Shown: positions 20,241 through 27,699 of the stretch, piece after piece
Layout: the number at the start of each line of letters is the position of its first letter
Position numbering within the stretch: position 1 is the first letter of the stretch
Assembly: GCA_018388625.1 (NCBI GenBank)
Contig: CP074402.1
Coordinates: forward strand, 4,898,001-4,962,000
Direction: 5' to 3'
Source of the DNA: Nocardiopsis eucommiae
GTDB taxonomy: Bacteria > Actinomycetota > Actinomycetes > Streptosporangiales > Streptosporangiaceae
DNA length: 64,000 bases
Translations under genes and position numbers: made by a program
The notes under the pieces: model-generated
The model's input: only the letters and a program-made list of their open reading frames with translations
The model's database searches: none
What the model was told of the DNA's origin: nothing

Positions 20241-20656
20241 GAGACCACCCGGCTGTGCACGGTGGAGCCCTTGATGACCTGGACCTCGGACAGCCGACCG
20301 CTCATCTCCGTGCGCAGGTCGGCCACCGACTCGGCCACCGTGTCCAACCGGTCGGTCAGGTCGTCGGCGCGGCCGAACAGCTCGGCCCGGTTCTCACCCG
20401 CGATCTCCGCGACCTCGCGCACCTGGCGGTCGAGGCCGCGTCGCAGGTGTCTGATCTGCGCGGCCGTGCGCCGCGTCTGCAGAACCAGCAGGGCGACCAG
20501 TCCGGAGAGCCCCGCGAGAGCGGTGATCTCCACGGCCGACCACAGATCGACCCACCCCGCGAGGAACAGTGATCCGAAGGTCCCGGAGACCACGACCATC
20601 GAGGCCAATGCCACGAGAACACGTCGCTGCCGCAGAATACGCAATTCACACCCCAT
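20237..20656 (-). CDS. Membrane-anchored coiled-coil protein, cassette gene 1
   Basis: About 139 residues. A basic start (MGCELRILRQRR) leads into two hydrophobic stretches (VLVALASMVVVSGTFGSLFLAG and ITALAGLSGLVALLVL). A long heptad-like region follows (RRGLDRQVREVAEIAG through LTDRLDTVAESVADL). Not assigned to a family. Its stop overlaps the first glycosyltransferase, so it heads the cassette and may tether the enzymes to the membrane (inference). ATG 20656 is chosen because upstream residues look non-coding; the frame itself extends to 20737. Confidence 0.6.
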   Translation of the reverse strand: MGCELRILRQRRVLVALASMVVVSGTFGSLFLAGWVDLWSAVEITALAGLSGLVALLVLQTRRTAAQIRHLRRGLDRQVREVAEIAGENRAELFGRADDLTDRLDTVAESVADLRTEMSGRLSEVQVIKGSTVHSRVVS

Positions 20657-20870
20657 TCGCACGGAACACCGGATGGCCGGGAACCGACTCCCGAGGATGC
20701 CGAACACGGCCGGTTCGGGGACAGAGTTCCACCGCACCGACGGAAGCGAAGAACCAGGCAGGCGCGTGTCTCCGGTTGTTTACCGATCCCTGACGCACAT
20801 TTTGGAGGGGCGCCCGAAAAGGGGAATCGAATATCAAAGATTCATTTGTGACGCATTCTCGTGACACGAA

Positions 20871-20938
20871 AAAGGGACCGCCCCGGCCGGATGTCGAATT
20901 TTCGATATCCGGGAGGGACGGTCCCTTTCGGACCGACT
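20871..20938 (-). terminator. serA terminator
   Basis: The outer stem AAAGGGACCG pairs with CGGTCCCTTT and encloses a second palindrome around TTCGAAATTCGA-like sequence. On the minus strand it ends in a run of Ts. Confidence 0.8.
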
Positions 20939-20945
20939 CGGGCCG

Positions 20946-22535
20946 TCAGTCCTCCAGATCGATCTGACGTGCGATCTCGGCGTCGATCTCGGCGGAGATC
21001 GAGGTCAGGATGTCATCCGGCACCGCGGAGTCCACGGTCAGGGCGATCAGCGCCTTGCCGCCCTCCTGGTCCCGGATGACCTGCATGCCCGCGATGTTGA
21101 CCTCCGCGTCACCGAGCAGCGCGCCGACCTTGCCGACGATCCCCGGGCGGTCCTCGTAGGAGAGGAACACCATGTGCTCGTCGAGGCCGATCTCCATCGT
21201 GTAGTTGTTGATCTCCACCAGCTTCTCGGACTGGCGCGGGCCGGTCAGCGTGCCCGAGACCGACACCCGGGTGCCGTCGGCCAGCACACCGCGCACGGAG
21301 ATCAGGTTGCGCCAGTCGGTGCTGTCGTCGCTGGTGACCAGGTTGACCTCGACCCCGCGCTCCTTCGCGAGGAGCGGCGCGTTCACGAAGGTCACGGTGT
21401 CCTCGACCACGTCGGTGAACACGCCCTTGAGCGCGGCCAGCTCCAGGACCTTGACGTCGTGCTGGGCGATCTCGCCACGCACCTCGACGTCGATCCGCGC
21501 GGCGAGCGCACCGGCCAGCGAGGTGAACACCCGGCCGAGCTTCTCGGTGAGCGGCAGACCCGGCTTGATCTCCTCCGCGACCCCGGTGCCCTGCACGTTC
21601 ACCGCGTCCGGGACGAACTCGCCGGACAGGGCCAGCTTCACCGAGCGGGCCACCTGCGTGCCCGCCTTCTCCTGCGCCTCGGCGGTGCTGGCGCCCAGGT
21701 GCGGGGCGACCACGACGTTCTCGAACTCGAACAGCGGGCTGTCCGTGGTGGGCTCCTTGGCGAACACGTCGATGCCCGCACCGGCCACCCGGCCGTCCTT
21801 GAGCGCGCGGTACAGGGCCTCCTCGTCGAGGATGCCTCCGCGCGCGGCGTTGATGATCCGCACGGAGGGCTTGACCCGGCTCAGCGCCTCGTCACCGATC
21901 AGGCCCACCGTGTCCTTGTTCTTGGGCAGGTGGATGGTGATGAAGTCCGAGCGCTCCAGCAGCTCGTCCAGGGTGACCATCTCCACGCCGATCTGGGCGG
22001 CGCGGGCGGGCTGCACGAAGGGGTCGAAGGCGATGACGCGGGTGCCGAAGGCCAGGAGGCGCTGGGCGACCAGGGCGCCGATCCGGCCGAGGCCGACCAC
22101 GCCGACGACCTTCTCGTAGAGCTCCACACCCGTGTACTTGGACCGCTTCCACTCGCCGTTGATGAGGGCGTTGTGGGCGGGGGCGGTGTGGCGGGCGCTG
22201 GCGAGCAGGAGGTTGATGGCCTGCTCGGCGGCGCTGATGATGTTGGAGGTCGGGGCGTTGACCACCAGGACACCGGCCTTGGTGGCGGCGTCCACGTCCA
22301 CGTTGTCCAGACCCACGCCCGCGCGGGCGACGACCTGGAGGCGGTTGGCCGCGGCGACGGCCTCGGCGTCCACCTGGGTGGCGCTGCGCACGATCAGGGC
22401 GTCGACGCCGGAAAGGGCGGGAAGCAGCTGGGACCGGTCGGCACCGTCCACATGGCGTACTTCGAAGTCTTCCTCGAGAAGCGCGATTCCGGCGGGTGAA
22501 AGCTTTTCCGCGACGAGTACGACGGGTTTGGTCAC
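20946..22535 (-). CDS. serA: D-3-phosphoglycerate dehydrogenase
   Basis: First step of serine synthesis. A 529-residue, long-form actinobacterial type: substrate and Rossmann domains with VGVVGLGRIGALVAQRL, INAARGGILDEEAL and the catalytic His in VVAPHLGAST. It continues with an intervening domain and a C-terminal ACT domain (VFLSYEDRPGIVGKVGALLG) for serine feedback. GTG 22535 gives MTKPVVLVAEKLSPAG. Frame intact. It lies downstream of the ilvBNC operon but beyond that operon's terminator. Confidence 0.97.
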   Translation of the reverse strand: MTKPVVLVAEKLSPAGIALLEEDFEVRHVDGADRSQLLPALSGVDALIVRSATQVDAEAVAAANRLQVVARAGVGLDNVDVDAATKAGVLVVNAPTSNIISAAEQAINLLLASARHTAPAHNALINGEWKRSKYTGVELYEKVVGVVGLGRIGALVAQRLLAFGTRVIAFDPFVQPARAAQIGVEMVTLDELLERSDFITIHLPKNKDTVGLIGDEALSRVKPSVRIINAARGGILDEEALYRALKDGRVAGAGIDVFAKEPTTDSPLFEFENVVVAPHLGASTAEAQEKAGTQVARSVKLALSGEFVPDAVNVQGTGVAEEIKPGLPLTEKLGRVFTSLAGALAARIDVEVRGEIAQHDVKVLELAALKGVFTDVVEDTVTFVNAPLLAKERGVEVNLVTSDDSTDWRNLISVRGVLADGTRVSVSGTLTGPRQSEKLVEINNYTMEIGLDEHMVFLSYEDRPGIVGKVGALLGDAEVNIAGMQVIRDQEGGKALIALTVDSAVPDDILTSISAEIDAEIARQIDLED

Positions 22536-22691
22536 AACTGTTCCTTTTCGGGTGGTGCGACCCGATCGCGCAGGTGGAGGCGCTGCCCGAGTCGGGTGTG
22601 ACGGCCGGTCAAAAGTCTACTAGCGGGGTAGGGAAGCCCGTCGGGCGGAGGGGGACCTCCGACGAAAGAAGAGTCACCCTCCCCGCGAACG
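22536..22691. other. serA upstream region
   Basis: About 155 bp that should hold the serA promoter. I cannot choose a promoter with confidence and see no leader peptide or riboswitch. Confidence 0.35.
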
Positions 22692-22725
22692 CCACCGGGG
22701 CGGAGCACCCGCCCCGCCCCGGTGG
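22692..22725 (-). terminator. ilvBNC operon terminator
   Basis: CCACCGGGGCGG pairs perfectly with CCGCCCCGGTGG. It lies over 200 bp past the ilvC stop because a palindromic element separates them. Confidence 0.7.
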
Positions 22726-22753
22726 GGAGTTCGAGAAACGACGTCGCTGCTAG

Positions 22754-22932
22754 GTCGTGTCTTGTGGATCATTCCGCGCTCGCGTTGCCAGGCTGCCTCT
22801 CTCCGCGCCGACGAAGCTCGGACAGCCAACCCCGGGCTGGCCTTCGCTCCTCGTCTTGCGAGAGATGGCCTGGCGGCCGCTCGCATCGACGGCGGCTCCG
22901 CCGCCACCGGCGAAAGCATCCACAAAAACTCC
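22754..22932. mobile_element. MITE-like palindromic element between ilvC and its terminator
   Basis: About 179 bp bounded by CTAG on both sides (22750-22753 and 22933-22936; the second contains the ilvC stop). The terminal inverted repeats share TTGTGGAT (22762) and ATCCACAA (22918). The interior is a long imperfect palindrome (GCCAGGC/GCCTGGC, GACGAAGC/GCTCCTCGTC arms around AACCCC). No coding capacity. CTAG-type target duplication and this size fit a miniature element mobilised by an IS5-family transposase, which is inference. The element may also act as a large RNA hairpin in the ilvC 3' end. Confidence 0.5.
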
Positions 22933-23928
22933 CTAGGCCTTGAGCCAGCTCATCAGCGGACGCAGCTCGGCGCCCACCTTCTCGATCTGCTCGTTCTGCT
23001 CGGCCTCACGGCGCTTGGAGAACGTCGGCTGACCGGCGTCGAACTCGTCCATGAGCTCCTTGGCGTAGGAGCCGTCCTGGATCTCGCCCAGGATCCTGCG
23101 CATCTCCTCGCGCGTCTGCTCGGTGACGAGGCGCGGGCCGCGGGTGTAGCCGCCGTACTCCGCGTTGTCCGACACGGACCAGTTCATCTTGGAGATGCCG
23201 CCCTCGTACATGAGGTCGACGATGAGCTTGAGCTCGTGCAGGCACTCGAAGTAGGCGATCTCAGGCTGGTAGCCCGCCTCGACCAGGGTGGAGAAACCGG
23301 CCTTGACCAGCTCCTCGGTGCCACCGCACAGGACGGCCTGCTCACCGAAGAGGTCGGTCTCGGTCTCCTCGGTGAAGGTCGTCCTGATGGCGCCCGCCTT
23401 GGTGCCGCCGATGCCCTTGGCCCACGACAGGGCCAGGTCCCAGGCCTGTCCGCTGGCGTCCTTCTCGACCGCGACCAGGCAGGGCACGCCGCGCCCGGCC
23501 TCGTACTGGCGGCGGACCAGGTGGCCCGGGCCCTTGGGAGCGACCATGGCGACGTCGACGCCCTCGGGGGCCTCGATGAGGCCGTAGCGGATGCTGAAGC
23601 CGTGCCCGAAGAAGAGGGCGTTGCCCGCCTCCAGGTTGGGCGCGATCTCCTGGGCGTACAGGTCACGGTGGATGTGGTCCGGGACCAGGATCATGATCAC
23701 GTCGGCCTCGCGGGTGGCCTCGGCGGGAGTGACGACCCGCAGGCCCTCCTCCTCGGCCTTGGCGCGGCTCTTGGAGCCCTCGGCCAGACCGACCCGGACG
23801 TCGACACCCGAGTCACGGAGCGACAGCGCGTGGGCGTGGCCCTGGCTGCCGTAACCGATCACGGCGACCTTCCTGCTCTGGATGAGCGCGAGGTCGGCGG
23901 CGTCGTCGTAGTACATCTGTGCTGCCAC
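22933..23928 (-). CDS. ilvC: Ketol-acid reductoisomerase
   Basis: NADPH- and Mg-dependent second common step of Ile/Val synthesis. A 331-residue class I enzyme: KVAVIGYGSQGHAHALSL (nucleotide site), FGHGFSIRYG, VAPKGPGHLVRRQY, ETETDLFGEQAVLCGG and ECLHELKLIVDLMYEGG. Frame intact, start GTG 23928. Third gene of ilvB-ilvN-ilvC. Its stop codon is embedded in a CTAG that flanks a MITE-like element. Confidence 0.98.
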   Translation of the reverse strand: MAAQMYYDDAADLALIQSRKVAVIGYGSQGHAHALSLRDSGVDVRVGLAEGSKSRAKAEEEGLRVVTPAEATREADVIMILVPDHIHRDLYAQEIAPNLEAGNALFFGHGFSIRYGLIEAPEGVDVAMVAPKGPGHLVRRQYEAGRGVPCLVAVEKDASGQAWDLALSWAKGIGGTKAGAIRTTFTEETETDLFGEQAVLCGGTEELVKAGFSTLVEAGYQPEIAYFECLHELKLIVDLMYEGGISKMNWSVSDNAEYGGYTRGPRLVTEQTREEMRRILGEIQDGSYAKELMDEFDAGQPTFSKRREAEQNEQIEKVGAELRPLMSWLKA

Positions 23929-24037
23929 TTGGGGTTACTCCTTGTTTCTCACGTACGTGGGGGCGGGGTGCCGTCCGGCCGTGTCCGGACAGCCTCTCAG
24001 TTTGAGCTCCGCCGGGTGCCGTTTCGCCGGTGACGGC

Positions 24038-24561
24038 TCAGGCGCTGCGGTCGACCGCCCGCAGGGAGCGGTCGGTGATCGAACGGGGCCCCGCCCCAGG
24101 GCGACCAGCCCTGACTTCACCAGTTCCCGGATCCCGAAGGGTTCCAGGTTCCTGACCAGGGCATCGAGCTTCTCGGGGTCGCCGGTGGCCTCGATGACGA
24201 CGACGTCCGGGCTGACGTCCACGACGTGCGCGCGGAACAGCTCGGCCGTCTGAAGCACATGGGTGCGGCTCGACGCGTCGGCCTTGACCTTGACCAGGAG
24301 CAGCTCGCGCTGCACCGACGCGGTGGTGTCCATCTCCACGATCTTGACGACGTTGACCAGCTTGTTGAGCTGTTTGGTCACCTGCTCCAAAGGGTGGAGG
24401 TCGCAGTTGACCGCGATCGTCATCCGGGACAGTCCGGTGTACTCAGTGGTGCTGACACTGAGTGAGTCGATGTTGAACCCACGACGGGAGAAGAGGGCGG
24501 AGGCCCGGGCCAGGATGCCCGGGGTGTCCTCGACCAGAACGGAAAGCGTGTGACGGCTCAT
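24038..24561 (-). CDS. ilvN: Acetolactate synthase small (regulatory) subunit
   Basis: Confers valine feedback on IlvB. Begins MSRHTLSVLVEDTPGILARA, an ACT domain, followed by the second regulatory domain ending ELVKSGLVALGRGP. As printed the frame runs on to 23935 with an unrelated tail. One missing base near 24088 restores the expected end ITDRSLRAVDRSA before TGA 24038, giving the usual length of about 174 residues. It starts 18 bp after ilvB. Confidence 0.95.
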
Positions 24562-24579
24562 GGTGGTTCGGCCCTACTC

Positions 24580-26339
24580 CTAGTCCTGGTGTTCCCAGTT
24601 GGGCGCCATGTCGCGCGCGTACTGGATGTTGTCGTTGCTGACGCCGGGGCCGACCATGGGCCAGACCATGGCGTCGTGGTTCACGGTGAAGTCGACGACG
24701 ACGGGGCGGTCGTTGATCGCCATGGCCTTCTCGATGGTCGCGTCGATGTCCGCGGGGTCTCGCACCGCAGGCCGACGCAGCCGTAGGCCTCCGCCAGGCG
24801 GACGAAGTCCGGGATGCGGACCTTCTCGTCCAGCGGGGAGGTCTGGAGGTTGGTGTTGGAGTAGCGGCCCTCGTAGAAGAGGGTCTGCCACTGACGCACC
24901 ATGCCCAGGTTGCCGTTGTTGACCACGGCGACCTTGATCGGGATGCCCTCGATCGCGCAGGTGGCCAGCTCCTGGTTGGTCATCTGGAAGCAGCCGTCGC
25001 CGTCCACCGACCAGACCACGCGGTCGGGGTCCCCGACCTTCGCGCCCAGGGCGGCCGGGACGGAGAAGCCCATGGTGCCGAGGCCGCCGGAGTTGACGAA
25101 GGAGCCGGGGCGCTCGTAGTCGACGAACTGCGCGGCCCACATCTGGTGCTGGCCGACGCCCGCCACGTAGGTGGCCTCGGGGCCGACGACCTGGCCGAGG
25201 CGCTGGATGACCGCCTGCGGTGACAGGGTGCCGTCGTCGGGGGCGTCGAAGCCCTTGGGGTAGGTGGTGCGGAGCTTGTTGAGCCGGTCCCACCAGGCCT
25301 CGTACTCGCCCTGACGGCCCTTCTCCTGGTCGGCGCGGACCGCCACGACCAGGTCCGCGAGGACCTCCCGGCAGTCGCCGACGATGGGCACGTCCGCGTG
25401 GCGGTTCTTGGAGATCTCGGCCGGGTCGATGTCGGCGTGGACGATCTTCGCGTCGGGGGCGAAGCTGTCCAGACGGCCGGTGACGCGGTCGTCGAAACGC
25501 GCGCCGAGGGCGACGATGAGGTCGGCCTTCTGGAGGGCGCCGACGGCGGCGACGTCACCGTGCATGCCGGGCATGCCGACGTTCAGCGGGTGGCTGTCGG
25601 GGAAGACGCCCCGCGCCATCAGCGTGGTGACGACGGGGACACCGGTGAGTTCCGCGAGGACGCGCAGCTCGGCGGAGGCGCCGGCGCGCAGGACCCCGCC
25701 GCCGACGTAGAGGACCGGGCGCCTGGCGTCCGCGATCAGGCGGGCCGCCTCGCGGACCTGCTTGCCGTGCGGCTTGGTGACCGGGCGGTAGCCGGGCAGG
25801 TCCAGGCGCTCGGGCCAGACGAAGTCGGTGCTGTTCTGGAGGGCGTCCTTGGAGATGTCGACGAGCACCGGGCCGGGGCGGCCGCTGGAGGCGATGTGGA
25901 AGGCCTCCGCGATGGTACGGGGGATGTCGCGGACGTCCTTGACCAGGAAGTTGTGCTTGGTGATCGGCATGGTGATGCCGCAGATGTCGGCTTCCTGGAA
26001 CGCGTCGGTGCCGATCATCGGTGACGCGACCTGGCCGGTGATGGCGACCATCGGGACCGAGTCCATGTGGGCGTCGGCCAGCGGGGTGACGAGGTTGGTG
26101 GCCCCGGGTCCGCTGGTGGCCATGCACACCCCGGGTCGGCCGGTGGCGTAGGCGTAGCCCTCGGCCGCGTGCCCGGCTCCCTGCTCGTGGCGCATCAGGA
26201 TGTGGCGCACCTTCACCGAGTCGTAGAGGGGGTCGTACGCGGGGAGGATGGCGCCGCCGGGAATCCCGAAGACAGTGTCAACGCCGACGTGCTCCAGCGA
26301 CCTGATCAGCGATTGGGCGCCGGTCATCTGCTCGGTCAT
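24580..26339 (-). CDS. ilvB: Acetolactate synthase large (catalytic) subunit (frame-broken near the end)
   Basis: ThDP/FAD enzyme forming acetolactate or acetohydroxybutyrate. Visible are VDTVFGIPGGAILPAYD, the catalytic-Glu region MRHEQGAGHAAEGYA, and the ThDP motif VDGDGCFQMTNQELAT to VVNNGN. The last 58 residues or so (DIDATIEKAMAINDRPVVVD to NWEHQD) are one frame away, a step near 24762 equal to one missing base. ATG 26339 opens MTEQMTGAQSLIRSLE. It heads ilvB-ilvN-ilvC behind a leader-peptide attenuator. Confidence 0.96.
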
Positions 26340-26417
26340 CTCAAGATCCTTCAGCGAGGGTCCAGAGCGGTACTGCGGCTCTGGCGGTGGTGGTTCTGGT
26401 TCTCGGCCTGGTGCGGC

Positions 26418-26453
26418 AATAAAAACCCCCACCGCCGGGTGGCGGTCGAGGGT
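26418..26453 (-). terminator. Attenuator terminator upstream of ilvB
   Basis: On the minus strand ACCCTC-G-ACCGCC pairs with GGCGGT-GGGGGT around ACCC, followed by TTTTTATT. Located about 80 bp before the ilvB start. Confidence 0.85.
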
Positions 26454-26489
26454 GGCGCGCAGCAGAAGTAGCTCAGTGGGCTGCGCGCC
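26454..26489 (-). promoter_or_regulatory. Leader RNA stem of the ilvB attenuator
   Basis: GGCGCGCAGC pairs with GCTGCGCGCC. The first arm overlaps the leader-peptide codons Arg-Arg-Ala-Ala, so a ribosome stalled upstream or at the stop codon changes whether it forms. Confidence 0.7.
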
Positions 26490-26523
26490 GACCAAGTACG
26501 AGAATCAGGGAGTTGTTCTGCAC
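26473..26523 (-). CDS. Leader peptide MQNNSLILVLGRRAAH controlling ilvBNC
   Basis: A 16-residue frame with Leu-Ile-Leu-Val-Leu in the middle, just ahead of the attenuator stem. It starts at GTG 26523, which coincides with the expected transcription start, so it is probably translated from a leaderless RNA. Attenuation with a leader of this type has been proposed for ilvBNC in Streptomyces. Too short for gene callers. Confidence 0.8.
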   Translation of the reverse strand: MQNNSLILVLGRRAAH

Positions 26524-26530
26524 GTTGACA

Positions 26531-26560
26531 ACATTGGCCGACGGAGAGGTCGCGCGTCAA
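26531..26560 (-). promoter_or_regulatory. ilvB operon promoter
   Basis: -35 TTGACG (26560-26555), 18-bp spacer, -10 CAATGT (26536-26531). The predicted start falls at about 26524, at the GTG of the leader peptide. Confidence 0.55.
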
Positions 26561-26575
26561 CCAGAACTGAAGTTT

Positions 26576-26592
26576 GTCTCACTATGTGATAC
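26576..26592. promoter_or_regulatory. LtbR/NdgR-like operator, ilvB copy
   Basis: GTCTCACTATGTGATAC. Its complement contains CACATAGTGAGA, an exact fit to the LtbR consensus CA(T/C)ATAGTGAGA known from Corynebacterium glutamicum. It lies just upstream of the ilvB -35. Confidence 0.65.
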
Positions 26593-26658
26593 AGAAATGT
26601 CAGAATGCGGCCGAGTGCACACTGCCGCCACCACCCTGACCTGCGCGAACGACGACGA

Positions 26659-26698
26659 AGCCCCTGTCGCGTGTAACGCAGAACACGCGACAGGGGCT
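26659..26698 (-). terminator. Terminator of the Rpn-like gene
   Basis: A 16-bp perfect stem, AGCCCCTGTCGCGTGT with its complement, around an 8-nt loop, 25 bp past the stop of the upstream minus-strand gene. Confidence 0.75.
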
Positions 26699-26722
26699 CG
26701 AAACTTCTGTCGTAAGCCGGAC

Positions 26723-27617
26723 TTAACGTCCCAACTCGGGCTCGCCCTCGAAGAGATCCTCGGTCCGCTCGGCGCGCGCGGCCCGGCGTACCAGGGCGTC
26801 CAGAGTGTCAAGGTCGGTCGTGGCGGCGACCCGCTCCCGCTCCGCCTCGGACAACGTGATCCCCCTGGCCTCAAGAATCGTGAACAGGGCCTCGATACGC
26901 CCCTTGGCCTGACCCTCACGGTAGGGGCGGCCGATCATCTCGGTCCTGAACTCGTAGTCCTTCAGCTTCATGAGCTTCTCCAATGATCCCAGAGCCGTGG
27001 CGGACAGGGCCGCGATCACATAGTCAGAGTACAAGGACGAGGACGATCCATCGAGGCTCGCCAGGGCTGCGAGCAGTGCCTTCAGCGCCGCCTCGTCCTC
27101 GGTCGGGTTGTTGGCGATGGCCAGGACCGTCAGCACCGGCCGGTCAGCCGCGACCTCCTCGTCGGTGACGGGTGTGAGGGTGTCCAACGCCAGCACCAAG
27201 GGCCGGACCTCCCCGCACCCCAGGTCGATGGGGGTGGAGTAGCGGTCGGCCAGTGCCGACGTCGGCGTGAGCACCAGGAGTACCACCGGGCACTTCAGGC
27301 GCAGACGGGTGTAGGCCACGTAGGCGGGCCAGCTGAAGAGCTTGCGGTCGTCCCTACCGTTCTGGGGCTCGATGATGATCGCGAGGACGGGGACCGGGTC
27401 CGCCCCCTTCTCGTGAGGGTAGGGGCGACCGTTCGCAGACCACCACGGAGTCCGCGGTCAGGTGAGTCAGAGCCGTGCTCGTCGCCTCGGAGGCGTCGCA
27501 TCGGACCCTGGTGAACTCCGGCAGCGGCTTGCCGGTGATCTCCTGGAGCAGCTCCACCGCTGACCCGGGATCATGACGGATCAGGTCGAGGGGGAACTCG
27601 TGCTGATGAGAGGGCAT
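26723..27617 (-). CDS. Rpn/YadD-like putative PD-(D/E)XK protein (frame-broken)
   Basis: Starts MPSHQHEFPLDLIRHDP. The core has ADSVVV and, after a frame repair, PVPVLAIIIEPQN then KLFSWPAYVAYTRLRLKCP, a D-(x)n-E-x-Q arrangement like Rpn-type recombination-promoting nucleases. The C-terminal helices end with EGQAKGRIEALFTILEARGI and a bundle. This is a common multicopy family in actinomycetes, usually annotated hypothetical. Two single-base losses near 27430 and 27415 explain the frame changes. Nuclease activity is inferred from family resemblance only. Confidence 0.6.
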
Positions 27618-27699
27618 GTCGGCAAAGTAGCGGGCCTGCCCAGGTCTTGGCAGGCGAACTCCGCTACGTCCGGGTTGGTCCCACGGTGCCCGGTCCGGA

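Noticed and set aside
26463..26480. GTAGCTCAGTGGG resembles a tRNA D-arm.
   Set aside because: No T-arm GGTTCGAATCC or acceptor stem follows, and the bases belong to the ilvB leader peptide and stem on the other strand.
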